Shown here in pieces: positions 31,737 through 40,342 of a stretch of 64,000 nucleotides of DNA. The translations under genes were made by a program, and so were the position numbers. Each line of letters starts with the position of its first letter. Positions within the stretch are counted from its first letter, which is position 1. This stretch comes from Tectiglobus sp965223355. GTDB taxonomy: Bacteria; Pseudomonadota; Alphaproteobacteria; Rhizobiales; Hyphomicrobiaceae. The DNA lies in contig CBDCWE010000003.1 of NCBI GenBank assembly GCA_965223355.1, forward strand, positions 4,712,001 through 4,776,000. The letters are read 5' to 3'. The notes under the pieces were generated by a model. That model was not told the origin of the DNA and did not search any database. It was given only the letters and a program-made list of their open reading frames with translations.

Positions 31737-32003
31737 AGTCATATTCCATCATGCCGATAGTTCTGCTGGGATGACAACATCAAATATGCATGGTTTGCAT
31801 CAACGAATGATTGACTGTGATTGAGCGACGGGCAACGCAGCAATCAGGGTCGTGAGTGCGGACCATGACCGGCGCTGCTACACCATACCTCGGGGCACAG
31901 ACGGCTCTCCCTCAACCAATCGACACCCCGTTCGGCTCGAGGGTGTCACCCATGTCTTAGGAACGATCTGTTACCTATGTCTCCGGGTCGGACAGTGTGA
32001 GAA
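31737..32003. other. Upstream region of the LacI-type operon
   Basis: No gene is seen. ATGCA (31786-31790) and TGCAT (31796-31800) form a short inverted repeat that could be a second regulator site. The operon's promoter must lie here, but I cannot place clear -35 and -10 boxes. Confidence 0.35.
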
Positions 32004-32080
32004 TGGTCGGAGCGGCAGGATTTGAACCTGCGACCCCCTCGTCCCGAACGAGGTGCGCTACCAGACTGCGCTACGCTCCG
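32004..32080 (-). tRNA. tRNA-Pro (anticodon CGG)
   Basis: The minus strand folds into a full cloverleaf. The acceptor stem CGGAGCG pairs with CGCTCCG. The D arm is AGCGCAGTCTGGTAGCGC. The anticodon stem CCTCG/CGAGG carries the loop TTCGGGA (anticodon CGG, decoding CCG). The T arm is GCAGGTTCAAATCCTGC, with discriminator A and an encoded CCA at 32004-32006. Confidence 0.95.
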
Positions 32081-32107
32081 AGCCGGCAATTTGGGTGGGC
32101 GCCGCGC

Positions 32108-32186
32108 GAGAACCGCCTGCCCTTATTCGCAATCGGAATGATCCCGAATACCGGCCGACAGGTGCTCGCTTCGCAAGTGGCGACCA
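32108..32186. repeat. Repeat family A, copy 4 (strongly diverged)
   Basis: CCTTATTCGCAATCGGAATG followed by ATCCCGAATA, GTGCTCGCTTCGCAAGTGGCG and neighbouring bases align with the first half of the A repeat. The outer stem no longer pairs well and the CTAG ends are lost. It lies directly upstream of the tRNA-Pro gene and ahead of a small membrane protein gene. Confidence 0.55.
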
Positions 32187-32286
32187 TTGCCGCAGAACGC
32201 GCCTTATACCGCTCCGGCCGGCTTGCCGCAAGCGCGATTGTCGCGCACGACTTGCGCTGGCCCAAGTTCGTCGCTATCCGGTTGGC

Positions 32287-32694
32287 ATGTTGAGCAGGGT
32301 CAATGGCGCCGTCCTTGAACTTCTCTGGCTGATCTGGAAGGCCGTCAGCTGGGTCGTATGGTTGTTGCTGGCGGTCATCCGGCCGGCCGTCAGGTTTGTC
32401 AGTGCGGTTTTGCTGATTGCTGCAATCATGACATTGACCGCCGACGTCACGCGCTGGCAAACCGGCGAATGGGAGCCGCTGTTCCATTCGCTGGCGCAAC
32501 AAATGCAATTGGCGGCGCCGGCGACATTCAAGGGCTTTGCACGCTCCGTTAGCCAGGCCCTGCACCCGCTGGTTTGGACCTATGGTGTGCTGCCGGTTCT
32601 GCTGCTGCCGGCGTGGCTGTTGTTTGCCGTTCTCGCCGTTCTGGTCGCTTTGAGCGGGCGCGAGCCGAAGCGCGTCAACGTCTTTATTAACTGA
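32287..32694 (+). CDS. Small integral membrane protein, unknown function
   Basis: This 135-residue protein has two or three hydrophobic stretches: LLWLIWKAVSWVVWLLLAVI, VRFVSAVLLIAAIMTLTADV, and YGVLPVLLLPAWLLFAVLAV near the C terminus. It ends REPKRVNVFIN. I recognise no family. The ATG at 32287 follows GTTGGC without a strong ribosome binding site, and longer starts would run through repeat A. It is convergent with the membrane protein at 32895-33740. It is probably real because the hydrophobic pattern is protein-like. Confidence 0.5.
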   Translation: MLSRVNGAVLELLWLIWKAVSWVVWLLLAVIRPAVRFVSAVLLIAAIMTLTADVTRWQTGEWEPLFHSLAQQMQLAAPATFKGFARSVSQALHPLVWTYGVLPVLLLPAWLLFAVLAVLVALSGREPKRVNVFIN

Positions 32695-32894
32695 GATCGC
32701 CGATCCCGTCTCGGCCGATCCCGTCTGCAGCGCATTGCCGGTCAGCGGCACGGGCGCCGCCGGCGAGCGCGCAGGGCCAGCTGGTGCCGGGTTTGGCCGG
32801 AGCATGATACCGCCGCAGCTCTGATTTGAGGCCCTTCACCGCAGCACAACAGCGCCCGGCCCTGCGGGTGGGGCAATATTTATGCGGGCTGGTA

Positions 32895-33740
32895 TTACTG
32901 CCGGCCGGCCTGTGCGCCCTGTATGAAGCTGTTGCGGCCGCGTTCGCCGGTGTTGGTCGTTTCACGCATGAGATCATTGATGATGCCGAGGACCAGCAGC
33001 ACTGTCAGCGCCACGACCAGGATGGTCAGAAACGAATTGTGCTGTTTGTTGAGCTCGGCCACTTCCGGCTCAGCGCCGTCCTCGGCCCGATCGGTCAGGC
33101 CGAACATGCGGCGATGGAACTCGCGCATGATGTTGCCGCGATCGACAAGGTCGACGCCCGCACGCCCGGCAATCTGGCGCGCGATGGTCGGGAACGGGAA
33201 CTTTGGATCATCGTCCCTTTCGTTGGTGCGCCCGAGCGGTATGCGCTCGCCGGACTTGGTGATAATGCGCACCGTGCGCATCATCATCGGCGCATAACGC
33301 CCGCCAAAGATCTCGCGCCGGGTTTCGACACTTTCGATCTCATCGTAGGGAATGTCGCGCACGTCATAGAGCAGCCAAGGCACGGCACCGCCGCCGCCCG
33401 ACGGCAACGTGAAAGAGACCGAACCGTCACCGAGCTCCAATTCGGCGCGCAGTGAAAAAATCATCTCGAAGACGATCAAGACCATGACAATCGTAAACAG
33501 CACCGCCAGGATCATCAGTTGCCAGGTGTCGACCCAAAGCGCGTTGCTGATGCGCTGATAAAGCATCACCGGCAGGCTGACGAAAAACGGCAGCAGGACG
33601 ACGAACGCAACACAAAAGAAGGTCTTTCTGCCGGGACCGCAGTCGTAGTAGGTCCGTTCCGGTCTGTTATCGGCGGCGGCGGGCGGAGTTGGCGCGGTCG
33701 GGCTGGCGGGCCGGGCGGCGGCTGGTGTCCTCTCGGCCAT
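32895..33740 (-). CDS. Membrane protein with PH-like domain, unknown function
   Basis: The protein has 281 residues. An Ala/Pro-rich N terminus comes first. Two transmembrane segments follow at about residues 40-62 and 72-95 (FFCVAFVVLLPFFVSLPVML; MILAVLFTIVMVLIVFEMIF). A beta-rich domain with YDEIESVETRREIFGG and VRIITKSGERIPLGRTNE then resembles membrane-anchored PH-like (DUF304-type) domains. A last membrane helix sits near residues 240-262. The ATG at 33740 follows AGGAA at eight bases; two upstream starts are possible. I cannot name a function. Confidence 0.55.
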   Translation of the reverse strand: MAERTPAAARPASPTAPTPPAAADNRPERTYYDCGPGRKTFFCVAFVVLLPFFVSLPVMLYQRISNALWVDTWQLMILAVLFTIVMVLIVFEMIFSLRAELELGDGSVSFTLPSGGGGAVPWLLYDVRDIPYDEIESVETRREIFGGRYAPMMMRTVRIITKSGERIPLGRTNERDDDPKFPFPTIARQIAGRAGVDLVDRGNIMREFHRRMFGLTDRAEDGAEPEVAELNKQHNSFLTILVVALTVLLVLGIINDLMRETTNTGERGRNSFIQGAQAGRQ

Positions 33741-33874
33741 GGCGATGTTTCCTCTTCTATGCATGGCCCGGACCGCGGGGCGACGGGCCAATGATTAGAA
33801 CAACTCACCTGTCGATCTTGCCGCCAATGCGGCGGGCCGGGCCATAGTAGTATCGAGAGCGCGATGATGCACGC

Positions 33875-33958
33875 CTAGATCATCGTGCTTTAGAGGCGAG
33901 CAACTTTCTGCCTTTATTCGGGATCGTTCCGATTCCGAATAAAGGCAGGTTGCTCTAG
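33875..33958. repeat. Repeat family A, copy 5 (short form, inverted)
   Basis: It begins CTAGATCATCGTGCTTTAGA and ends AAAGGCAGGTTGCTCTAG, so it is the short form in reverse orientation with CTAG at both ends. It is followed 12 bases later by a truncated B repeat. Confidence 0.9.
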
Positions 33959-33970
33959 TCCGAAACTCTG

Positions 33971-34078
33971 GGCAGCCTCTGATGAAGTCCGAGGTCCAGG
34001 GGACAATCCCCTGGTCGGGGTGTTTGAGGGGCTGAAAGCCCCTCAAGGATCGCCGCCAAGCGGCGATATGCTAAAGGC
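33971..34078. repeat. Repeat family B, copy 3 (truncated on the right)
   Basis: It keeps the left end (GGCAGCCTCTGATGAAGTCC), the CCAGGGGACAATCCCCTGG, TTGAGGGG/CCCCTCAA and ATCGCCGCCAAGCGGCGAT hairpins, then stops just before surE. Together with A copy 5 it fills the 345-base gap between the membrane protein and surE. Confidence 0.85.
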
Positions 34079-34085
34079 GGCGACT

Positions 34086-34850
34086 TTACTGATCGAAAAG
34101 CTGTTGAAGTGGCGCGCGCATGGCCGTTGCCGTCAAATCCATCGACAACGGTGTTACCGAGACATAACCGTTGTAGACGGCCCATAGATCGGCGTCCTGC
34201 GGCGGGTTCGAGAGCTTACGGCTAAACCCGAGCCAGTAGTAGGGATGACCCCAGCTGTCCTTGCGTTCATCGACCCCCAACGTCGCCTGATCTCGTCGCC
34301 CCTGCCGCGTTATTCTAACCCCGTTGACGTCTGCCGGCAGGCAATCCGGGAAATTGACGTTCATGAGCACACCGGCCGGCCAATCGATTTTCAACAGCTT
34401 GCGCACCAGTGCCGGACCGTGGTGCTGCGCGGTCTGCCACAGCGGTGCTGTGGCATCGCGGAAGCCGAACGCCTGGCTCATCGCGATCGACCGGATGCCA
34501 ATCAACGTGCCTTCGAAGCAGGCTGCCACCGTGCCGGAATAGGTGACGTCCTCGGCCAGGTTCTGGCCCATGTTCACGCCGGACAAGATCAGGTCGGGAC
34601 GTTTGTCCAACAACACCCGACGCACCGCCATGATGACGCAATCCGTCGGCGTCCCGTCAACCGCAAACCTGCGCTCGCCGATCTGGCGCATTCGGATCGG
34701 ATCGCGCAACGACAGTGAGTGGCCGGCACCGGAGTGGTTGGTCTGCGGCGCCACCACCCAGACATCATCGCTCAATTCGGCCGCGATCGCCGTCAGTGCG
34801 GTGAGGCCTGGAGCTTCGATCCCATCGTCGTTGGTGATGAGAATGCGCAT
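34086..34850 (-). CDS. surE: 5'/3'-nucleotidase SurE
   Basis: This phosphatase of nucleoside monophosphates has 254 residues. It starts MRILITNDDGIEAPGLTALT with the metal-binding Asp-Asp. VVAPQTNHSGAGHSLSLRDP, DGTPTDCVIMAV and LILSGVNMGQNLAEDVTYSG TVAA follow, all family signatures. It follows serS by 33 bases on the same strand, as is usual in alphaproteobacteria. The gene that commonly comes next (pcm) is not here but lies 28 kb away. A truncated B repeat abuts the 3' end, so a rearrangement at this point is possible. Confidence 0.95.
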   Translation of the reverse strand: MRILITNDDGIEAPGLTALTAIAAELSDDVWVVAPQTNHSGAGHSLSLRDPIRMRQIGERRFAVDGTPTDCVIMAVRRVLLDKRPDLILSGVNMGQNLAEDVTYSGTVAACFEGTLIGIRSIAMSQAFGFRDATAPLWQTAQHHGPALVRKLLKIDWPAGVLMNVNFPDCLPADVNGVRITRQGRRDQATLGVDERKDSWGHPYYWLGFSRKLSNPPQDADLWAVYNGYVSVTPLSMDLTATAMRAPLQQLFDQ

Positions 34851-34883
34851 AGGAACTCCTTTAAGCGGGCCGCCGGACCCGCA

Positions 34884-36167
34884 TCACGAAGCGTGGGTCA
34901 AGCGTGTGATGCCGCCCATGTAAGGGTGCAGCACCTGCGGAATTGTGACAGAACCGTCAGACTGTTGATAGTTCTCCAAGACCGCGATCAAGGTCCGCCC
35001 GACCGCCAGCCCCGAACCATTGAGGGTCGAGCAATAGCGCACCTCCTTGGTGTTGGCGACACGGTAGCGCGCGCCCATGCGCCGGGCCTGGAAATCACCG
35101 CACACCGAACAACTCGAGATCTCACGATAGGTGTTCTGGCCGGGCAGCCAAACCTCGATATCGTAGGTCTTGCGTGACGCAAACCCCATGTCACCGGTAC
35201 ACAATAGCATTGTGCGGTAGGCCAGGCCGAGGCGATTTAGGATCTCTTCGGCGCAGCCGGTCATGCGTTCGTGTTCGGCCATGGCCTGATCTTCCGTGGT
35301 GATCGACACCAGCTCAACCTTGGCAAACTGATGCTGCCGGATCATGCCCCTGACGTCGCGGCCGGCCGATCCTGCTTCCGAACGAAAGCATGGCGTCCAA
35401 GCCGTGTAGCGGTGCGGCAGATCGCCATCGGAGTGGATGGTCTCACGCGCCAGATTGGTCAGCGCAACCTCAGCCGTCGGGATCAACCAATAGCCATCCT
35501 CGGTGTGGAACAGATCCTCGGCAAATTTCGGCAGGTTCGCCGTGCCATAGGCGGCGTGATCGCGGACCAACAACGGCGGGTTCACCTCCGTGTAGCCGAA
35601 CTCGTTGGTGTGTATATCGAGCATGAACAGCGCCAACGCGCGTTCCAGGCGCGCCAGCCCGCCTTTGAGAACGACAAACCGGGCGCCCGAAATCTTTGCC
35701 GCCGTGTCGAAATCCATCAAACCCAGCGCCTCACCGATCTCGAAATGCTCTTTCGGCTCGAAGTCGAATTGCGGCGGCTCACCGACGGTGCGCACGAGCG
35801 CATTGTCGTTTTCATCAACCCCGTCCGGCACGTCGTCGAGCGGCAGGTTCGCAATCGCGGCCAGTTCGCGCGTGATCTTGTCGTCCTGCTCGCGCCGGAG
35901 CTGCTCGCCATCCTGGATGAACTCCTTGAGTTCACTGACCTCGGCCATTAGCTTGTCGGCGGTTCGTTCATCGCGCTGCGCCTTGGCCTTGCCAATCTCC
36001 TTGGACGCGGCATTGCGGCGTGACTGGGCCTCCTGCAGCTTGGTCAAATGCCGCCGGCGCTCTTCATCCATCGCAATGAGACGCGCGGACATTGCCTCAA
36101 GCCCGCGTCTCGCGAGCCCTCGATCAAAAGCCTCTGGATTGTCACGGATCCATCTGATGTCGAACAT
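34884..36167 (-). CDS. serS: Seryl-tRNA synthetase
   Basis: SerS charges tRNA-Ser. The 427-residue class II enzyme starts MFDIRWIRDNPEAFDRGLAR, followed by the long N-terminal coiled-coil arm (about residues 28-105) rich in Glu, Lys and Arg. Motif 2 appears as FRSEAGSAGRDVRGMIRQHQF. Motif 3 is represented by LNGSGLAVGRTLIAVLENYQ. The ATG three codons into the open frame has AAGGA upstream. It follows tatC by 118 bases and precedes surE. Confidence 0.96.
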   Translation of the reverse strand: MFDIRWIRDNPEAFDRGLARRGLEAMSARLIAMDEERRRHLTKLQEAQSRRNAASKEIGKAKAQRDERTADKLMAEVSELKEFIQDGEQLRREQDDKITRELAAIANLPLDDVPDGVDENDNALVRTVGEPPQFDFEPKEHFEIGEALGLMDFDTAAKISGARFVVLKGGLARLERALALFMLDIHTNEFGYTEVNPPLLVRDHAAYGTANLPKFAEDLFHTEDGYWLIPTAEVALTNLARETIHSDGDLPHRYTAWTPCFRSEAGSAGRDVRGMIRQHQFAKVELVSITTEDQAMAEHERMTGCAEEILNRLGLAYRTMLLCTGDMGFASRKTYDIEVWLPGQNTYREISSCSVCGDFQARRMGARYRVANTKEVRYCSTLNGSGLAVGRTLIAVLENYQQSDGSVTIPQVLHPYMGGITRLTHAS

Positions 36168-36285
36168 TGGTCTCATCCTTCGACTGCCCGAATGCGCCCG
36201 GCACCGGCGTCCACAGGCCCCAACAAAACGCGCACAGCTATAGGCATGTTCGGGGGAGCCGGTCCAGGCGACAGAGCTACGCTGC

Positions 36286-37107
36286 TCAATCGTTCTCGGA
36301 AGCGGATGATGAGCCGCCGGTGTTGGCTGCAGCCTGCTTCTCGACGTACATGACGGCGAAGATCGAGAGTTCGTAAAGGGCCAATGTTGGCAACGCCATG
36401 GCGATCTGACTGATCGGATCCGGCGGCGTCAGAATGGCAGCCGCAACAAACACTCCGAGGATCGCCCAGCGCCGCTTCTCGCGCAACGTCGTGGCGGTAA
36501 TCAAACCGGCGCGCGCCAGCAAGGTCACCACAACCGGAAGCTGGAAGCAAATTCCGAAGCCGAGGATCAGCGTCATGATCAAAGACAGATATTCGCTGAC
36601 CTTCGGCAACAATTCGATCGTCGCCTGACCATTGCCCCCCTGCTGCTGAAAGCCGATCGAAAACTGCACCAGCAGCGGCATCGCAATGAAATAGACAACG
36701 CACGCCCCGATCAAGAACAGGACCGGCGTCGCGATCAGATATGGCCGAAACGCCTCGCGCTCATTGCGGTAAAGACCGGGCGCGACGAACTTGTAGATCT
36801 GAATGGCAACGAACGGAAACGACAGGAAGGCGGCGCCGAACAGCCCCAATTTGACCTCGGTGAAGAACTTTTCCAGCAAATGCGTGTAGATGGTCTTGGC
36901 ACTATCCGGCCCAACGACGGTGACGAGCGGCCACAGCAAAATGTTGAAGATCGTCCCGGCAAACGCAAAGCACAAAACGAACGTCACGAAGAACGCGATC
37001 ACGGCATAGATCAAGCGCTGACGCAGCTCGATCAGGTGCTCCATCAGCGGCGCCTTGGACGCTTCGACCTCGTCGTGTTGGCCGTGATAACCGGGTGCGT
37101 CGGTCAC
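36286..37107 (-). CDS. tatC: Twin-arginine translocase subunit TatC
   Basis: TatC is the signal-peptide receptor of the Tat pathway, which exports folded proteins. The 273-residue protein carries the conserved N-terminal MEHLIELRQRLIYAVIAFFV, FFTEVKLGLFGAAFLSFPFV and six hydrophobic segments. The Glu-containing cytoplasmic N terminus and the FPF/RNEREAF loops are typical. The GTG start overlaps the tatB stop (GTGA), so translation is likely coupled. A short acidic C-terminal tail follows the last helix. Confidence 0.95.
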   Translation of the reverse strand: MTDAPGYHGQHDEVEASKAPLMEHLIELRQRLIYAVIAFFVTFVLCFAFAGTIFNILLWPLVTVVGPDSAKTIYTHLLEKFFTEVKLGLFGAAFLSFPFVAIQIYKFVAPGLYRNEREAFRPYLIATPVLFLIGACVVYFIAMPLLVQFSIGFQQQGGNGQATIELLPKVSEYLSLIMTLILGFGICFQLPVVVTLLARAGLITATTLREKRRWAILGVFVAAAILTPPDPISQIAMALPTLALYELSIFAVMYVEKQAAANTGGSSSASEND

Positions 37108-37682
37108 GTTGCTGCTCCGGCCTTTTCAACAGCCTTCGGCATATCGCTGCCGGGTGCAGCCGGTTCGACTTCGCCATCACCGTCGCTGGCGCCGGGGTCA
37201 TCGATGTCGGCAACACTGGTCGAACCGTTGGCACTGGCGTGCTGTTCTGCTGCCAACACCGCCTGGTTGTGATCATCCATCCACCGGCTCTCGACGCCGT
37301 CGTCCGGGCCAGCCTCGTCATTGCTGCCGACCGCCTGCGCGGCGCGAGCGCCCGCACCGTCGTCGGTCTGCGCATTCAGCTGTCGTTCGATATCCCGGCT
37401 GACGTCATCGAGATCCTTGAACTCGTCCTCGATATCCTTTGCCGCATCGCGCACCGTCGCCGTAGCGTCCGACTTGATGTTCTCAAAGTCGCGACGAACC
37501 TGCTCGAACTCGGTGTCCTTGATGGCCTCATCGAACTGCGACCTGAACTCGTTGGCCTGGCGACGGATCATTTTCACGAACTTACCGATCGTGCGCAGCA
37601 TCCCCGGCAGCTCCTTCGGGCCGACAACAATGAGCGCCACGACTGCGACGACCAGAAGTTCGCTCCAGCCAAGATCCAGCAT
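37104..37682 (-). CDS. tatB: Sec-independent translocase subunit TatB
   Basis: This 192-residue protein opens MLDLGWSELLVVAVVALIVV, the single N-terminal membrane helix with its Glu. GPKELPGMLRTIGKFVKMIR follows as the hinge and amphipathic helix. A long acidic, Ala/Asp-rich tail of about 110 residues closes it. TatB forms the receptor complex with TatC. tatC follows with a 4-base overlap. tatA lies 129 bases upstream, a longer gap than usual. Confidence 0.93.
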   Translation of the reverse strand: MLDLGWSELLVVAVVALIVVGPKELPGMLRTIGKFVKMIRRQANEFRSQFDEAIKDTEFEQVRRDFENIKSDATATVRDAAKDIEDEFKDLDDVSRDIERQLNAQTDDGAGARAAQAVGSNDEAGPDDGVESRWMDDHNQAVLAAEQHASANGSTSVADIDDPGASDGDGEVEPAAPGSDMPKAVEKAGAAT

Positions 37683-37811
37683 CAGTTCGTTCCGTATACC
37701 GGTTGTTTCACGACGTTCACTGCCCGCAATGGCGCACCGGTTAGCGTGCCATCAACAAGGCGCGCCGACTTGCCAGAGCAGCCGGCCCAGAGCCGCCGGC
37801 CACCACAGCCC

Positions 37812-38045
37812 TCAGCTCGCCTTGGTCGTCTCGGACGTCGTCTGATCGATCGTCTTTTTCTCGTTGGCGCCATCAATCGCCTTGGGCTCTTCGGCTGCGA
37901 CTTTGTCCTCATCGGACATGCCCTTCTTGAAGTTCTTGATGCCCCTGGCAACATCACCCATCAACTCCGGAATGCGACCGCGACCGAACAACAAAACGAC
38001 GATCGCCAAGACGATCAACCAGTGCCAAACGCTGAATGTACCCAT
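37812..38045 (-). CDS. tatA: Twin-arginine translocase subunit TatA
   Basis: TatA forms the translocation pore of the Tat system. The 77-residue protein has MGTFSVWHWLIVLAIVVLLF as its membrane helix. GRGRIPELMGDVARGIKNFK then supplies the Gly hinge and amphipathic helix with the conserved FKKG. A Lys/Glu-rich tail follows. It is the first gene of tatA-tatB-tatC. The 224-base gap upstream to the ABC ATPase gene holds nothing recognisable, but probably the promoter. Confidence 0.95.
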   Translation of the reverse strand: MGTFSVWHWLIVLAIVVLLFGRGRIPELMGDVARGIKNFKKGMSDEDKVAAEEPKAIDGANEKKTIDQTTSETTKAS

Positions 38046-38269
38046 CAGCCTACGTCTCCTTAACGCCGATCATTTCCACAAATCGACTTGCGATGCATTG
38101 ATGATTGCATACCGCCCGGTCTCCGCGCCGCCGAGTGCCGGCCGCCCGACACGGTAGCGCGAAACGAAATAACCGATCGTTGCTTTGGCGCAACTATTGC
38201 AGAACACCCGCGGCGGGGCAACAGCGCCGGCGATTACAAATTGGTAGGGTTTGGCATTGATCGAATTGC

Positions 38270-39418
38270 TTATCCCTCTGAGTCGTCTTCGAAAATCAGG
38301 GTGCCGGCGGGGTCAACGCTGATCACGACATCATCCCCGACCTTGGGTGCCAGCGCTTCGCGAACAAGACTGGTGAGCGGTTGATCAATGCCCGAAACGC
38401 CAATCGTGAGGTGCGCGAGGTCGCCTTGAAACACCGTCGCAAGCACCCGGCCGAGGACGCCTTCACCGCGATTTCGCGGCCGCACCGCGCGCCGGCGCAC
38501 GCACAGCACGACCTTGGTCCCGTCCGCAAAGCCGTCAGCGCCGAAGCGCCCGAACGGCATTTCGATTGCGCCGCCGCTGACGATCGTCGGGATCTCATTG
38601 ATCTCCGAGAACATTCGGGCAACGAACAAGTTCGCTGGATGATGATAGAGATGATCCGGGAGCCCGACCTGCAAAATGCGGCCGTGCTGCATGACGGCAA
38701 TGCGATCGGCAAGTTGCATGGCTTCATGCGGATCGTGGGTTACGATCAACCCGGTTGAACGCGTTTCACGCAACAAATCGCGGGTCGTGGCGCGCAACGT
38801 TTCGCGCAAATACGCATCGAGGCCCGAGAACGGTTCATCCATGAGGATCACGGCCGGCCGCGGCACGATGGCCCGGGCCAGGGCAACACGCTGTTGCTCG
38901 CCGCCGGAGAGAATATGCGGATAATCGCGCGCGTAACGGCCAAGCCCGACGCGAACCAGCGCAGCGTAGGCCTCCTGCGCTGCCAACTGCCGACCGAACC
39001 CCTTGAGGCCGAAGGCGACGTTTTCAAGAACCGTGAGATGCGGAAACAGCGCAAAATCCTGAAACATCAGACCGACGTTGCGCTGTTCGGGCGGCACGAA
39101 GCGGTTCGGTCCGGCAACTTCGCTGTCGTTGATCAGGATCCGGCCGGCGGTCGGCACTTCGATGCCGGAGGCCAGCCGCAGTAATGTCGTCTTACCGCAA
39201 CCCGACGGACCAAGCAGGCAAACCAGCTCCCCCGGTTCGATACGCAGAGTGACATCGCGCACGGCAGTTGCCTGATCGTAGCGCCGCACAACACGCTCGA
39301 ATTCGAGGCTCGCGGCAAACGAGACGGCCGCGCGCTGACCGGGCACCACGGTGTCGACCGGCGCAACGGCGGCAACGCCGCTCACGCCGCCAAGCCTTTT
39401 GAGGAAATCAAACGCCAT
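38270..39418 (-). CDS. ABC transporter ATPase, FbpC/PotA-like (orphan)
   Basis: The protein has 382 residues. The Walker A site is LLGPSGCGKTTLLRLASGIE. The Q-loop is MFQDFALFPHLTVLENVAFG. The signature is LSGGEQQRVALARAIVPRPA, followed by Walker B VILMDEPFSGLDA and the switch His in VTHDPHEAM. A C-terminal TOBE-like region starts near residue 270. This pattern is typical of ferric-iron or polyamine importers. There is no permease or binding protein gene beside it. It sits between tatA and scpB, which are usually close in this lineage. Its partners must be elsewhere. Confidence 0.88.
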   Translation of the reverse strand: MAFDFLKRLGGVSGVAAVAPVDTVVPGQRAAVSFAASLEFERVVRRYDQATAVRDVTLRIEPGELVCLLGPSGCGKTTLLRLASGIEVPTAGRILINDSEVAGPNRFVPPEQRNVGLMFQDFALFPHLTVLENVAFGLKGFGRQLAAQEAYAALVRVGLGRYARDYPHILSGGEQQRVALARAIVPRPAVILMDEPFSGLDAYLRETLRATTRDLLRETRSTGLIVTHDPHEAMQLADRIAVMQHGRILQVGLPDHLYHHPANLFVARMFSEINEIPTIVSGGAIEMPFGRFGADGFADGTKVVLCVRRRAVRPRNRGEGVLGRVLATVFQGDLAHLTIGVSGIDQPLTSLVREALAPKVGDDVVISVDPAGTLIFEDDSEG

Positions 39419-39442
39419 GGGCAGACGAACAGCCCTTTCGAT

Positions 39443-40342
39443 CTAACCTCGGTGCGCTCGGCCGCTGTCTTCGCCATCATCGTCGTCAGCAGCGACGTCT
39501 TCTTCAAACGCCAAGTCTACCTGGTCCTCATCGTCGTCTTCAAGGGCGAGTTCGTCCGGCATCAGCGCGGCCAGCTCCTGGGGCTGCGGCACACGGAAGT
39601 CTGCGGGCAGATTGGCATCCAGCAAACCGGCACCCTCGAGTTCTGCAAGTCCCGGCAGATCCCTGAGCGAATCGATGCCAAAATGGACCAGGAACGCCTC
39701 GGTAGTGCCATACGTGACGGGCTTACCGGGCGCGCGTCGGCGTCCGCGCGGCCTCACCCAGCCAACCTCCATTAGCGCATCAAGCGTGCCGCGCGACGTC
39801 GTCACCCCGCGGACTTCTTCGATTTCAGCCCGGGTTGCCGGCTGATGATAGGCGATGATCGCCAGCGTCTCGAGTGCGGCCCGCGACAGTCGGCGCTCTT
39901 CAACGGCGTGGCGCTCGAGCAGGTAGGACAGATCCGATGCCGTGCGGAACATCCATTTGCCACCGACCCGAACCAGATTGACACCGCGCTGCGCGTAGGC
40001 CTCCTGCAAAGCCTCCAGCACGGCGTCAATATCGCTCGAGTCCGGCAGTTGGTCAGCCAGTTGCGCCGCCGACAGCGCCTTGTCCGTCGCAAACAAAACG
40101 GCCTCGACAATGCGCATATCGCCCTGCAGTTGCACGTCGCCCACACGCTGCTCGTCAAGCGCGCGCTGGCGATTGTCATGCGTCTTATCATCGATCGCTT
40201 GGCGCGCCAGATCCGCTGCGACTTTGCGCAACGTCTCGACGGCCTCCTCCGGCTGCGTGCCGCCGTCCGTGGCGGCGCGATCCACCGCGGAATCTGAGTG
40301 CTCGACCATCGCCTCGTCCTCGCTCGGATTACCGTCGCTCAC
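39443..40342 (-). CDS. scpB: Segregation and condensation protein B
   Basis: ScpB, with ScpA and SMC, compacts the chromosome. The 299-residue protein has the two winged-helix domains: DMRIVEAVLFATDKALSAAQ LADQL, then RRLSRAALETLAIIAYHQPA TRAEIEEVRGV, and PVTYGTTEAFLVHFGIDSLR DLPGL. An acidic N-terminal extension and an Asp/Glu-rich C-terminal tail flank the core. The GTG at 40342 overlaps the scpA stop (GTGA), implying coupled translation. A GTG six codons upstream is possible. Confidence 0.93.
   Translation of the reverse strand: MSDGNPSEDEAMVEHSDSAVDRAATDGGTQPEEAVETLRKVAADLARQAIDDKTHDNRQRALDEQRVGDVQLQGDMRIVEAVLFATDKALSAAQLADQLPDSSDIDAVLEALQEAYAQRGVNLVRVGGKWMFRTASDLSYLLERHAVEERRLSRAALETLAIIAYHQPATRAEIEEVRGVTTSRGTLDALMEVGWVRPRGRRRAPGKPVTYGTTEAFLVHFGIDSLRDLPGLAELEGAGLLDANLPADFRVPQPQELAALMPDELALEDDDEDQVDLAFEEDVAADDDDGEDSGRAHRG

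Noticed and set aside
32053..32286. N-terminal extension of the small membrane protein through repeat A
   Set aside because: It overlaps the tRNA-Pro gene and a diverged A repeat. The ATG at 32287 starts the protein-like hydrophobic sequence.
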